Shown: positions 38,388 to 47,651 of the stretch, one piece after another | How the letters are laid out: every line of letters starts with the position of its first letter | How positions within the stretch are numbered: the first letter of the stretch is position 1 | Position numbers and translations under genes: made by a program | Source of the DNA: Pararobbsia silviterrae | Lineage (GTDB): Bacteria > Pseudomonadota > Gammaproteobacteria > Burkholderiales > Burkholderiaceae | Direction: 5' to 3' | DNA length: 64,000 nt | Assembly: GCF_003628125.1 (NCBI RefSeq) | Contig: NZ_RBZU01000002.1 | Span: forward strand, 496,001-560,000 | The notes under the pieces: model-generated | Databases searched by the model: none | What the model saw: the letters and a program-made list of their open reading frames with translations, nothing else | What the model was told of the DNA's origin: nothing

Positions 38388-39200
38388 ATGTCGACCGTCT
38401 TTTACGAAGTGCTGCACAGAGGACAGGCCGACGCACCCGTTGTGCTGTTTTCTTCGGGTCTCGGGGGCGCCGCGGCGTACTGGCGAGAGCAGACGGGCGC
38501 ATTGCAACAACGCGGTGCGACGGTGATCGTCTACGATCAGCGCGGCACGGGGCGCAGCCCGGCCGTGCTGCCTCACGATTACACCATTGCGCAGATGGCC
38601 GCCGATGTCCGTGAGATTCTCGACGAAACGGCGGTCACGAGCTGTCACTTCGTCGGGCATGCGCTCGGCGGTCTCGTCGGCATGCAACTGGCGATGGATA
38701 CGCCCGATCGTGTCACAAGCCTGACGCTGATCAACGCGTGGCCGAGCGTGCGCGCGTCGACGCGCCGGTGTTTCGATGCGCGTCTTCGCCTGCTCGAACA
38801 TGCGGGCGTCGAGGCCTACGTCGAAGCGCAGCCCATCTTTCTCTATCCGCCCGTGTGGATGGAAACGCATCGCGAGCGTGTCGAAGCGGAAGTCCGCCAC
38901 GCGATCGAGACGTTCCCCGGCGCGCCCAATATGCTCGCGCGCATTCGCGCGCTGACCCTGTTCGACGCGCACGAGCGGCTCGCTTCGATCATTGCGCCCA
39001 CGCTGCTGGTCGCGGCGGCCGATGATGTCCTCGTGCCGTCGAGCGCATCGGCGCTCCTCGAAGCAGGGCTGCCGCACGCGAGGCTCTACACGATGCCGTA
39101 CGGCGGACACGCGTGCAATGTGACATGTCCCGAGCCGTTCAACGCCGCGCTGGCGGATTTCATCTCGCATGCTCACGCGCGTGCCGTACACGCCGATTAA
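38388..39200 (+). CDS. rutD: RutD, alpha/beta-hydrolase-fold protein
   Basis: A 270-residue alpha/beta-hydrolase homologue that collinearly matches E. coli RutD ([52 protein letters not shown]). The nucleophile elbow reads G-H-A-L-G at residues 90-94, so alanine occupies the usual serine position. The same GHALG elbow occurs in E. coli RutD, so this is a family trait and not local decay. Its proposed role is to speed hydrolysis in the aminoacrylate/carbamate step. It is placed between rutC and rutF as in the usual operon order. Confidence 0.95.
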   Translation: MSTVFYEVLHRGQADAPVVLFSSGLGGAAAYWREQTGALQQRGATVIVYDQRGTGRSPAVLPHDYTIAQMAADVREILDETAVTSCHFVGHALGGLVGMQLAMDTPDRVTSLTLINAWPSVRASTRRCFDARLRLLEHAGVEAYVEAQPIFLYPPVWMETHRERVEAEVRHAIETFPGAPNMLARIRALTLFDAHERLASIIAPTLLVAAADDVLVPSSASALLEAGLPHARLYTMPYGGHACNVTCPEPFNAALADFISHAHARAVHAD

Positions 39201-39220
39201 CGCTCAAGGAGCGCATCCTC

Positions 39221-39763
39221 ATGCAAACGCTGAACGTAGACACGCAGCAGGACGCGACGGCGATGGCCGCCGCCTCCGTGCAGAAAACAGACTTTCGCGA
39301 TGCGATGGCCAAGCTCGGCGCGGCGGTCAACATCATTACGACCGATGGCGTCGCCGGGCGCGCGGGATTTACGGCGTCGGCCGTCTGCAGCGTCACCGAC
39401 GAACCGCCGACATTGCTGGTGTGCCTGAATCGCAATGCATCCGTCTATGACGCCGTGACGCGCAACGGCGCGCTTTGCGTCAATGTGCTGCATGGACAGC
39501 ACAAGACGCTATCGGGCATGTTCGGCGGCAAGACGCCGATGGCCGAACGATTCGAAGCGGCGCGATGGCGCACGGCGGTGACGGGCTCGCCCGTGCTCGA
39601 TGATGCGACGGTGTCGTTCGATTGCCGTATCGTGAGCCGCGCGCCGGTCGGCACCCATGATGTGTTGTTCTGCGAGGTGCTCGCGATCGACACATGCGCG
39701 CACACGGGCGGTCTCGTGTATTTCGACCGTCGCTACCATGAACTGTCGGTGATTGCGGCTTAG
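39221..39763 (+). CDS. rutF: RutF, FMN reductase
   Basis: A 180-residue flavin reductase that supplies reduced FMN to RutA. The ATG at 39221 is chosen over upstream in-frame codons, which run through the end of rutD; AAGGA precedes it. The blocks [40 protein letters not shown] and DHRRYH-like FDRRYHEL are characteristic. It directly follows rutD. No rutE (malonic-semialdehyde reductase) is present between them. The stop is 8 bases from the stop of convergent rutR. Confidence 0.95.
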   Translation: MQTLNVDTQQDATAMAAASVQKTDFRDAMAKLGAAVNIITTDGVAGRAGFTASAVCSVTDEPPTLLVCLNRNASVYDAVTRNGALCVNVLHGQHKTLSGMFGGKTPMAERFEAARWRTAVTGSPVLDDATVSFDCRIVSRAPVGTHDVLFCEVLAIDTCAHTGGLVYFDRRYHELSVIAA

Positions 39764-39771
39764 CTTGGGGC

Positions 39772-40467
39772 TTAATGCGGCAGGATGCCCGCCAGCACGA
39801 TATCGCAGAGACTGCGCTCGACCTCGGCGAAGAACGCGCGATTTCGCAGCGTCTTGCCGGTCAGGCCTTCGACCTGAAACGAAAAGTCCGCATAGTGCTG
39901 GGTGGTGGCCCAGAGGAAGAAAATCAGATGGTGCGGCGTGACGGGCGCGAGTTTGCCCTGCGCGATCCATTGCTCGATGACCGTGCGCTTGTCGTCGACC
40001 AGCCGCTTGAGATTCGCGATGAGTTCGTCGCCGAAGATGGGCGCGCCTTGCATGATCTCAAGACAAAACAGTCGCGACTCCGCCGGGTTGTCGCGCGAGG
40101 CGATCAGCTTCTGGTGGATATAGCCGCGAATCGCATCGGCCGGATCCTGAGCCGGATCGAACGCGCGCAGCGGCGCAAGCCATACGACAAGCAATTCGCG
40201 CAAGAGCGACGCGTACAGCTCGTCTTTGTTGCGAAAGTAGTAGAGCAGATTGCCCTTGGAGACGTCGGCGCGTTCGGCGATCTGATCGACACTCGTGCCG
40301 TGAAAACCGAAAGTCGAAAATAGTTCGAGCGCGGCGCCGAGAATGACGCGGCGTTTCTCGTCGACCTGACGTTGACGGCGTGCTTGGGTCGCCTCGCTGG
40401 GGCCGCCGCGTTTGCGTGGCGATGCGAGGTCTGCGTCATCTCGCGACTTGTCGTTCGCCTTTGCCAC
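39772..40467 (-). CDS. rutR: RutR, TetR-family pyrimidine-responsive repressor
   Basis: A 231-residue TetR regulator. The N-terminal helix-turn-helix (about residues 37-83: ILGAALELFSTFGFHGTSVD, ISKGNLLYYF-like VSKGNLLYYF) and the ligand domain (RLFCLEIMQGAPIFGDEL, HHLIFFLWATTQHYADF) follow E. coli RutR closely. It binds DNA without ligand and releases on uracil. The first 30 residues are a charged extension (KANDKSRDD, PRKRGG). It converges on rutF with 8 bases between stops. The matching operator lies upstream of rutA. Confidence 0.94.
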   Translation of the reverse strand: MAKANDKSRDDADLASPRKRGGPSEATQARRQRQVDEKRRVILGAALELFSTFGFHGTSVDQIAERADVSKGNLLYYFRNKDELYASLLRELLVVWLAPLRAFDPAQDPADAIRGYIHQKLIASRDNPAESRLFCLEIMQGAPIFGDELIANLKRLVDDKRTVIEQWIAQGKLAPVTPHHLIFFLWATTQHYADFSFQVEGLTGKTLRNRAFFAEVERSLCDIVLAGILPH

Positions 40468-40625
40468 GTTGCAGACACGCTATGAAAAGAATGGCTCGAA
40501 TATAGCATAGGGGTCCGCGGCGGCAAGCGGGGTTAGGCCGTCGCGCGTTGCGATGACGGCGCGTGTGCGCACGGATCGACTATGATGAGGCGGACTCGGC
40601 GGCTGCCACGACACGAGGCGGAACG

Positions 40626-41426
40626 ATGACTGCGACCTGGAGCAAACCCAAGTTGATCGAATCGGCGTCGCGCGACGTCGTGCCGAATGATCCCGATTCG
40701 CCGATCGCGCTCAAAGAGACGCTCGATGACGGCACCGTCGTCGGCTGGCATGCCCATACTTTTGCGCAGACGCTGATCCCCGAGCAGGGCGCCATCACCG
40801 TATTCATGTGCGGCCGGTGTTTTGTCGTGCCGATGGCTTACGCGGCGCATATTCCCGCAGGGTGCCTTCACACAGTGACGACGCTCGCCGGGGCCGAGCT
40901 TACGACCGTGTGTTCGCGGTCACATATGCCACCATCGCAGATTCCCGCTGCACCGTCGGATGAAGGCGATCCGGAGGCCGTGCGCGGGACTGTCGCGCTG
41001 ATTCGCGGCGCCGCCGATTGCGGTGCGATACCCAAGGCCGAACGTGCGATGGTCGATGGCGTGCGCATTCCCGAAGATCGTCGGGCGCGGCCTATTGCGT
41101 TTCGCCTCGCTAACCGACTCGACGACAACCGGACGCTCGAGGCATGGGGGGACGAACTCGGCGCGAGCGAGCGCACGTTAAACCGGATTTTCAAGGCCGA
41201 AGTCGATATGGGCTTCCGCGAGTGGCGCATGCAATTGCTGGTGTTGCAGACCACCGCCTTGATGCTCGCGGGATGCTCGGTCAAACAGGCCGCCGGCGCG
41301 TCGGGATACGCGGGCGCGTCTGCGTTCGTCGCGGCGTTTCGCGCGGCAACGGGGATGACGCCGCTACGCTATGCATCGCAGGCGACGGAACGCGCACGTG
41401 CGACGAATCAAGCAACGACCCCTTAG
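40626..41426 (+). CDS. AraC-family regulator
   Basis: A 266-residue transcription factor. The ATG at 40626 is preferred, with GAGG/CGGAA just upstream. The N-terminal part (about 1-110) is a cupin-like sensor (VGWHAHTFAQTLIPEQGAIT, HIPAGCLHTV). The C-terminal 100 residues hold two helix-turn-helix units (LGASERTLNRIFKAEVDMGF, SVKQAAGASGYAGASAFVAA). It is set between divergent rutR and convergent rutG, so it may act on rutG or on nucleobase uptake; no binding site is visible. The spacing and strand do not show an operon. Confidence 0.85.
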   Translation: MTATWSKPKLIESASRDVVPNDPDSPIALKETLDDGTVVGWHAHTFAQTLIPEQGAITVFMCGRCFVVPMAYAAHIPAGCLHTVTTLAGAELTTVCSRSHMPPSQIPAAPSDEGDPEAVRGTVALIRGAADCGAIPKAERAMVDGVRIPEDRRARPIAFRLANRLDDNRTLEAWGDELGASERTLNRIFKAEVDMGFREWRMQLLVLQTTALMLAGCSVKQAAGASGYAGASAFVAAFRAATGMTPLRYASQATERARATNQATTP

Positions 41427-41517
41427 CCTTCCGAACGTCTTGCCTCTCGATTCGGCGGGCGATGCGCATGCATGAACGATGCGATGGTTCGTGCGTGAGC
41501 GTCGCCCGTGCTTTGCG

Positions 41518-42876
41518 TCAATGACTTGCATGCGGCGTGTCTTGCGAGAGGGCGGTCGATGTGTGGGCGAACTCGCTTGCTCGACGCGTGCCGAGCGCTT
41601 GCGCGATCGCGTGCAACAGCATGCCGCCCAACGTTGCGCAGCCGATGCCGCCGAGCGAAAAGCCGTAGAGTGTCAGCGTGAAATCGCCGGTACCGAGAAT
41701 GAAGATGACCGCGCCGACGATGAGATTGCGGTTGGACGTCAGATCGACTTGATGATTGACCCAGATGCGCACACCGGCCACGGCGATCAGACCGAATACC
41801 ACCACGGATACGCCGCCGATGATCGCGGAGGGAATCGTCAAGATCAAGGCGCCGAATTTTGGCGAGAAGCCCAGCAGGATGGCGACGAGCGCGGCCACCA
41901 CGAACACCAGCGACGAGTAGATCTTCGTCACGGCCATGACGCCGATGTTTTCCGCGTACGTCGTGACGCCGGTGCCGCCGACGCACCCCGATATCATCGT
42001 CGCAATGCCGTCGCCGAGAAACGCGCGTCCCACATAGGCATCGAGGTTGCGATCCGTGATGGCGGCCACCGCCTTCACATGACCGAGGTTTTCGGCGCAC
42101 AGAATGATGGCAATGGGCGCCATCATGCCGATGGCGTGCGACGTGAAGACGGGCGCGGCGAAGCGGGGCCAGCCGATCCATGCGGCCGCCGCGACCGGTG
42201 CGAAGTCGACGGGTTGGCCAAGGCCGAAGCCGTTCGTCGCGATCACGTAAATACCATAGGAGACGATGACGCCGAGCAGCAGCATCAGGCGTTGCGCGAG
42301 ACCGCGTGCGCGTACGGCGAAGCAGGTGATCAACACGACGGTGACGAGTGCGAACACGCCGTTGAACGTGTCATGGCTGATGCCCTTCACCGCGACGCCC
42401 GCGAGGTTCAGGCCGAGCACGGAGACGACGGCGCCCGTCACGACCGGCGGCATGAGGCGCTCGATCCAACGCGTTCCCGACAGCATGACGACGGCACCGA
42501 TCAACGCGTAGACGAGACCGCAGACGATCACGCCGCCGAGTGCGACAGGCAACGATGGATTCGCGCCATGTCCTGCATAGCCGGTCACGGCGACGATGGC
42601 GCCGATGAAGGCGAAGCTCGATCCCAGATAGCTCGGCACGCGGCCGCCGACGGCGACAAAAAAAATCAGCGTGCCGATGCCCGACATGAGAATGGCCACG
42701 TTGGGGTTGAAGCCCATGATGAGCGGCGCAATGACGGTTGCGCCGAACATCGCGACGACGTGTTGAAGGCCCATCGCGACGGTTTGGCCCCAAGGCAATC
42801 GCTCGTCGGGGGCCACGGGAAGATCATGGTGCCGATGCGTCGATAGGGTCCAGCGAGGAAAGTAGTGGCCCGACAT
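41518..42876 (-). CDS. rutG: RutG-type uracil/pyrimidine permease (NCS2 family)
   Basis: A 452-residue inner-membrane proton symporter. It starts GHYFPRWTL...DERLPWGQTVAMGLQHVVAM and shows the NCS2 substrate motifs ENLGHVKAVAAITDRNLD and VGGTGVTTYAENIGV (helices 8 and 10). AGGAG lies before the ATG. It imports uracil or thymine for the rut pathway. It is separate from the rutA operon and on the other strand, with an AraC gene between. I see no RutR-type palindrome upstream, so its control may differ. Confidence 0.92.
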   Translation of the reverse strand: MSGHYFPRWTLSTHRHHDLPVAPDERLPWGQTVAMGLQHVVAMFGATVIAPLIMGFNPNVAILMSGIGTLIFFVAVGGRVPSYLGSSFAFIGAIVAVTGYAGHGANPSLPVALGGVIVCGLVYALIGAVVMLSGTRWIERLMPPVVTGAVVSVLGLNLAGVAVKGISHDTFNGVFALVTVVLITCFAVRARGLAQRLMLLLGVIVSYGIYVIATNGFGLGQPVDFAPVAAAAWIGWPRFAAPVFTSHAIGMMAPIAIILCAENLGHVKAVAAITDRNLDAYVGRAFLGDGIATMISGCVGGTGVTTYAENIGVMAVTKIYSSLVFVVAALVAILLGFSPKFGALILTIPSAIIGGVSVVVFGLIAVAGVRIWVNHQVDLTSNRNLIVGAVIFILGTGDFTLTLYGFSLGGIGCATLGGMLLHAIAQALGTRRASEFAHTSTALSQDTPHASH

Positions 42877-43133
42877 GAAGGACTCCTGTCATCAAGACAA
42901 AGAAAATCACTGCTCGGCGTCCGTCTCGATGAAGGGCGCTGCAGCGTGTCGAGGCGAATGTACGAATCCAAATATCCGGCGACAACGATCGAGGATGTCG
43001 ACTTTGCGACAGGTTGCGAAGCGGCCGATGCGCAGCGCGCCGCGTCGTTGCAAGGCGCGCGCGCCCGTGGCTAGAATCCACGTGCATCGCCGGGTTCCGC
43101 GGTGCCATTTCTTCGTTGAGGGCATGTTTTACG

Positions 43134-43949
43134 ATGGCTCACGCTCACGCTCACGCACATGCAGATCGCGCGCCGCGTCTCGCGCAGACGTTGACGCTTC
43201 CCGCGTTGCCGCGCGCCGTCTATTTCCGCGCTTATCGCATTCCGGCGGGCACGCTGGTCGAGCCGCATGCGCACGACTGGTGCCAGTTTGCGTTCGCGCG
43301 TCGCGGCATCATGCATGTGCGGGTCAGTCACTCGGGTCTCGTCGTGCCGCCGCAGTACGGCATGTGGTTGCCGGCGGGAACGCCGCATTCGGTCTGGGCG
43401 CCGGAGGACGTCGACCTCGAAAGTCTCTATATCGCGGCGCCCGCGATCACGGCGGCGATCACACAGTGTCGCGTCGTGGTGGTCACGGATCTGGTCCGTG
43501 CGTTGATTCACCATCTGTGCACGACGATCGGCGAAGACTACGACGAACACGGCAAGGATGGCTTGAAAGTCCGGGTTTTGCTCGACCTGCTCAGCGAGCT
43601 GCGCGATGCGCCGCTGACCCTGCCCTTGCCTGAGGATACGAACCTGCGTCATCTCTGCGAGCAGTTGCAGGCGGATCCGGGCAACGCATCGGGCGTCGGT
43701 GACTGGGCCTCGACATTGAATATGTCGGAGCGCACGCTCGCACGGCGTTTTCTCAAGCAAACCGGCATGACCTTTCACCATTGGAAACAACGTCTGAGAC
43801 TCTTGCGATCGCTCGATATGCTGAAGGACGGCGCGAGCGTCACGGCGGTGGCGATCGATCTCGGCTACAGCAGCACGTCGGCATTTATCTTTGCGTTCCG
43901 GTCGTTGTTCGGTTGTGCGCCCGGGCAATTCTATTCAGACGCGCGATGA
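43134..43949 (+). CDS. AraC-family regulator with N-terminal cupin
   Basis: A 271-residue regulator. The ATG at 43134 opens with a histidine/alanine repeat (MAHAHAHAHAD), which may be a metal-binding tail or just repeat DNA. Residues 25-100 form a cupin (PHAHDWCQFAFARRGIMHV, WLPAGTPHSVWAP). The C-terminal AraC domain has both helix-turn-helix units (LNMSERTLARRFLKQTGM, VTAVAIDLGYSSTSAFIFAF). A GAGG site lies 12 bases upstream, rather far. The next gene on the same strand is a cyclase-like hydrolase, a likely target. Confidence 0.87.
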   Translation: MAHAHAHAHADRAPRLAQTLTLPALPRAVYFRAYRIPAGTLVEPHAHDWCQFAFARRGIMHVRVSHSGLVVPPQYGMWLPAGTPHSVWAPEDVDLESLYIAAPAITAAITQCRVVVVTDLVRALIHHLCTTIGEDYDEHGKDGLKVRVLLDLLSELRDAPLTLPLPEDTNLRHLCEQLQADPGNASGVGDWASTLNMSERTLARRFLKQTGMTFHHWKQRLRLLRSLDMLKDGASVTAVAIDLGYSSTSAFIFAFRSLFGCAPGQFYSDAR

Positions 43950-44041
43950 CGTTTTCCCGTTTGCGCTTGTCTGTATTTCGATAGTTCGTCAAAAAACGTC
44001 GACCTATGCTCGGGTCTCCATGACCTTAGCGGAGATAGCCG

Positions 44042-44629
44042 ATGCTTCACGATCTCACCCTGTCCATCGATATGCACGACCCGGTGGTCGGCAAAGCGAA
44101 TATGGACCAGCATAGTTTCATGTCGGCCGGCCATATCGGCACGCACCTCGATACCTATCTTCAAACGCCCATTCCGCCGGAGTTTTGTGTGCGAAACGGC
44201 AAGGTCTACGACGCGACCGCTTTCGGCAGCGCCGACGTCGATCTGAGCGTACTGGACGGGCAGCCCGTTGAAGCCGGCGATTTCGCGATCTTCCATACGG
44301 GATTTCTCGAGAAGCACCCTTACGGCACGCGCGAGTATTTCAAGGACCATCCGCAGTTGTCGTGGGCGCTCATCGACCATCTGATACAACGCGGCGTGAG
44401 CTTTATCGGAATCGACGCCGCGGGCGTCCGGCGCGGCGACGAGCATGGCGTCGCGGATCGTCGGGCGGAGGAGGGCGGGGTTTACATCATCGAGAATCTC
44501 GCCAACATCGGCGGACTGGCTCGCGCGGCACAGGCGGGCAGTTTCAGAGTCTTCACGGGTTGGACGGGCTTGCGCGGGTTCAGCGGCCTGTCGTGTCGGG
44601 TCATCGCGGACCTTGGCGGCACCCTCTAG
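44042..44629 (+). CDS. Cyclase/kynurenine-formamidase-like hydrolase
   Basis: A 195-residue metal-dependent hydrolase of the cyclase superfamily (KynB-like). The metal motif HIGTHLDTY (residues about 31-39) is the family's HxGTHxDxP with the final Pro replaced. A conserved Asp and Gly follow (FIGIDAAGVRRGDEHG), and the C-terminal GFSGLSCRVIADL is typical. Relatives open formyl-kynurenine, cyclic amides or similar. GGAG precedes the ATG. It follows an AraC gene on the same strand after 92 bases. The substrate is not identifiable. Confidence 0.78.
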   Translation: MLHDLTLSIDMHDPVVGKANMDQHSFMSAGHIGTHLDTYLQTPIPPEFCVRNGKVYDATAFGSADVDLSVLDGQPVEAGDFAIFHTGFLEKHPYGTREYFKDHPQLSWALIDHLIQRGVSFIGIDAAGVRRGDEHGVADRRAEEGGVYIIENLANIGGLARAAQAGSFRVFTGWTGLRGFSGLSCRVIADLGGTL

Positions 44630-44786
44630 TACCGCCAGGACGACGATACGGCGGCGTGCCTAAGCTCCCGCTCGATGGGGCCGGTCGGATGGCCTTTGTC
44701 GAGCACGACGCATGACGCGTCCGATGTCGTCGATGATCGTGGGTTTATTGCGGAGCGCGGCTGAACGGGGGGATACGATGCGGCCC

Positions 44787-45689
44787 TCAGACGATCGGCG
44801 TGGAGTGGGGCGCTTCACCCTGCGCCGCTTTCATCTCCGTCAACAGGCTATGCAGCATCTCGGTCGACAGGCCGTGCAGCACGAGCCGGTAGCCGGCTCG
44901 CAGCGTCGTCATGGGCACCAGCGGATGGCCGTTGTTGACGAGGATCAGGTGCTGCGGCGCGCCTAACAACTTGGCCGCATAGATGCCGATGGTCTCGTCG
45001 AGTTGCAAGGAATTCGTCGCGCGCCAGAAATCGTTGTCGGTCAGCATCAACTGATAGAGCGGCGTGAACAATTCGATCGCGCTTTGCAGATCGAGGAAGT
45101 TCAGCTTGCCGCGCGGCATGTCTTCGAGCCGCAAGTCCGGGTCGCGGATCATCGAGAAGTCGACGTGCTCGGGCGCGTGCATCTCGACGCCGGCATCGCG
45201 CAGCGCCTGGTTCAGGCGAATCACGAAGTTGAACAGGTTGAGGTCGTGTTTGACGAACAGCTCGTCTTTCAAGTCATCGATCTCGAGCGGTTCGAGCGGC
45301 GTGGTCGTGATGCGCACCGGCGAATTCGCGGCGATAAACGACAACGCCTGCGCACCCAGATGAAAGTGCCTCAGGATGAGCCAGTTGGCTTCGGGCGACA
45401 CGAAGCGCTTGAGTCCCCAGGCCAGGATGCGGTGCAGCAGCTTCGAATGCGACCAGCGGCGCGGAACACAGGTCTTGACGACCTGGATGACGATGATGAA
45501 CGTGCGTGCAAGCGGTCGAAGGAACGGCAACAGGTACTGCCGCGAGCCGCTGCTCGAATCCGTCAGCCACGCTTTCTTCACCTTGTCCGGCAACGGCGTG
45601 CTGCGGTCCAGGTACAGCGCGAGCCACGGGTTCGGATCGGCAGGATCGTATCCGTCGGCCAGGAAGTCCGGTTCGTTCTTCATCTTCAT
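44787..45689 (-). CDS. Unrecognised protein of the KAS III-desaturase operon
   Basis: A 300-residue protein with no signal peptide. One segment (LARTFIIVIQVVKTCV) is hydrophobic enough to contact the membrane; the rest is helical and polar. Recurrent features are several His and Trp-rich stretches (SPEANWLILRHFHLGAQALSF) and an acidic core (LDLQSAIELFTPLYQLML). I do not assign a family with confidence. Its start overlaps the end of the KAS III fusion gene by ATGA, so it is translated in step with it. It likely serves as an accessory or partner protein of that enzyme. Confidence 0.8.
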   Translation of the reverse strand: MKMKNEPDFLADGYDPADPNPWLALYLDRSTPLPDKVKKAWLTDSSSGSRQYLLPFLRPLARTFIIVIQVVKTCVPRRWSHSKLLHRILAWGLKRFVSPEANWLILRHFHLGAQALSFIAANSPVRITTTPLEPLEIDDLKDELFVKHDLNLFNFVIRLNQALRDAGVEMHAPEHVDFSMIRDPDLRLEDMPRGKLNFLDLQSAIELFTPLYQLMLTDNDFWRATNSLQLDETIGIYAAKLLGAPQHLILVNNGHPLVPMTTLRAGYRLVLHGLSTEMLHSLLTEMKAAQGEAPHSTPIV

Positions 45690-47617
45690 GCGGCGTCGTG
45701 CTCCATCACATGATGAAACTGCATCAGATACAACGCGGCCGTACGGCGCGCGGTGTCCACGATGCGCTTTTCGGCATGGCCGTCCTCGTCGCAGGCGAGC
45801 GCGAGTTCCACCGCGGTCAGCCAGCGGGCCAGATGGTTCTCGTCGTTGTGGCCATGGTATTCGAGGAAGCGGAACGCATTGGGCGGCAGCGTGAGGCTGG
45901 CCTTGAGCAGCGGCAACAAGGCCGGGACGATGCGCTGGCCCGTGCCTTCGATGATGTAGATGGCGCCGAGCAGGCCGATCGGATCGCGCGTGGCGGCCAG
46001 GCTATGCAGATAGGCGTTCAACGCCTCGCCGCCGGGGTTGCGGCGAAGGGCATCGATGCTTTCGATCGTGCCGCCCGCCGCGCGGTAGTCGTCGAACAGG
46101 ATCAGGAAATCGTTTTGCTCTTCGCCGGCATGCATGCCGATCAGCGCGGCCAACGGCTGGTACTGTTCGGTCAGCGAGGCCGCGCCTTCGCGCATCCACT
46201 TGCTGCCCTCGCGCACCTGCGGGATCCAGTTCTCCATCCAGTTCAGATAGTCGGCCGTCTCGAACCGCCGGTCGCGCAAGCGGCGCACGACGGGCGTGCG
46301 CCATACGTGCGAGCGGTAGTCGTGCCAAATCGTCGCGAGCTCGGTCAGCAACGGGCCCAGGCCTTGCGGCGCCGCGTCCGGATCGTGCGGCGGCGCGATC
46401 GCGTCGGCGCCCGCGCGGTGCGTGTCCTCGCGCGCGGCGGCCTGCGCCGCGTGGACGGGGGCCGCGCCGGTTTTCTCGGCGTGCGCGGCTTCGGCCTCGA
46501 ACAGCATATAGGCCGTCATGAAACGGCCCGATTCGGGGATGTAGCAGAAGATCCGTTCGCCGGGTTTCACTTCGCGTGTTTCGAGGAACTCGGCCAACAT
46601 GACGAGGATCGACGCCGCGCCCGTATTGCCGCGCCATGCAAGGTTGCTGAACCAGCGCTCGCGCGGGATCACGAGTCCGGCCTTGTCCATGAGATCCTCG
46701 ACCACGGGAATGAATTTCTCGGACGAGTAGTGGCAGAGGAAGTGATCGACCTGATCGGGATTCAGCCAGCCATCGCGGACCAGCTTCGCGTATTCGTGGA
46801 TGCCGATATCGAACAGATGGGGCAACAGGCGGATATCTTGGCGCAGCGACAGCGCGCCGTCGGCCTCGGCGTCATGCCATGACGGATAGTCGAGATGGCC
46901 TTTCCGGCGGTCGGCCGACAGACCGAGTTGCATGCAGACCGGGTAGTCGCCCGAGAACGACCGTTGATGCACCCACTTCAGGCGCAAGCGCACGCCGCTC
47001 GACGCGCCGGGGAAGGGCTGTCCGGTCTGGCCCAGCAGCACCGCGCCCGCGCCGTCCGACAGCATCCAGCGAAGGAAATGCGCGTCGAAGTCCGCGTTGT
47101 AGCCGCGCGCGGCATAGCGCGAGCGCTTGAACAATCGCGACGGCAGTTCCGCGGCGACCGCGATCGCATGGGCATGCGCGCCCATTTCCACCCCTTGCGC
47201 CGCCGCTTGGATCGCCGACACGCCCGCCGCGCAAATTCCATGCACCGATAACGTCTCCATCGGATGCGCGGCCAGTTCGCCCTGGATCATATTGGCGAAC
47301 CCGGGCATCAACGCATCGCCGCCGGACGACCCGCTCGTGAGCAGCGACACGTCGGACAGGTCCGCGTCGACGCGCCGCAGGCAGTCGCGGATCGCATTGG
47401 ACGCCATCTGCGCATGGGTGAAGACGGTGGCGCCTTCGGGATCGATCGCGTAGTAGCGCTGCTTGATGCCGTTCTCGCTGAGGATGCGGCTCTTGATGCG
47501 GCCGGACAGGCGGTTCAGCGGCGCGATATAGCCGTCCATGGCGTCATTGGACACGGGCTCGCCCGGCATGAAGTAGCCGGCGCTCTCGAGGTAGACGCGG
47601 TTAAACGCAATGGGCAT
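45686..47617 (-). CDS. KAS III fused to a TenA/haem-oxygenase-like (HDO) domain
   Basis: A 643-residue two-domain protein. Residues 1-375 are a ketoacyl-ACP synthase III fold with the full triad: Cys129 in SVHGICAAGVSA, His296 in HFLCHYSSEKF and Asn331 in WRGNTGAAS. An Ala-rich linker (about 375-420) joins it to a helical C-terminal domain (about 420-643) of the TenA/PqqC/haem-oxygenase-like type. That domain has candidate metal ligands in MHAGEEQND, YIIEGTG and EYHGHNDENHLARW. Such domains include di-iron oxidases that decarboxylate or cleave amino and fatty acids (for example UndA). The fusion suggests condensation followed by an oxidative step on the same acyl chain. It lies 34 bases after the desaturase gene. 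Confidence 0.85.
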   Translation of the reverse strand: MPIAFNRVYLESAGYFMPGEPVSNDAMDGYIAPLNRLSGRIKSRILSENGIKQRYYAIDPEGATVFTHAQMASNAIRDCLRRVDADLSDVSLLTSGSSGGDALMPGFANMIQGELAAHPMETLSVHGICAAGVSAIQAAAQGVEMGAHAHAIAVAAELPSRLFKRSRYAARGYNADFDAHFLRWMLSDGAGAVLLGQTGQPFPGASSGVRLRLKWVHQRSFSGDYPVCMQLGLSADRRKGHLDYPSWHDAEADGALSLRQDIRLLPHLFDIGIHEYAKLVRDGWLNPDQVDHFLCHYSSEKFIPVVEDLMDKAGLVIPRERWFSNLAWRGNTGAASILVMLAEFLETREVKPGERIFCYIPESGRFMTAYMLFEAEAAHAEKTGAAPVHAAQAAAREDTHRAGADAIAPPHDPDAAPQGLGPLLTELATIWHDYRSHVWRTPVVRRLRDRRFETADYLNWMENWIPQVREGSKWMREGAASLTEQYQPLAALIGMHAGEEQNDFLILFDDYRAAGGTIESIDALRRNPGGEALNAYLHSLAATRDPIGLLGAIYIIEGTGQRIVPALLPLLKASLTLPPNAFRFLEYHGHNDENHLARWLTAVELALACDEDGHAEKRIVDTARRTAALYLMQFHHVMEHDAA

Positions 47618-47651
47618 GACGAGTCGTTTGGCGGAGTGTGGGGGAGAGGCG

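Noticed and set aside
41479-42846. 455-codon plus-strand frame over rutG
   Set aside because: Antisense to a clear NCS2 permease; highly charged and without a domain.
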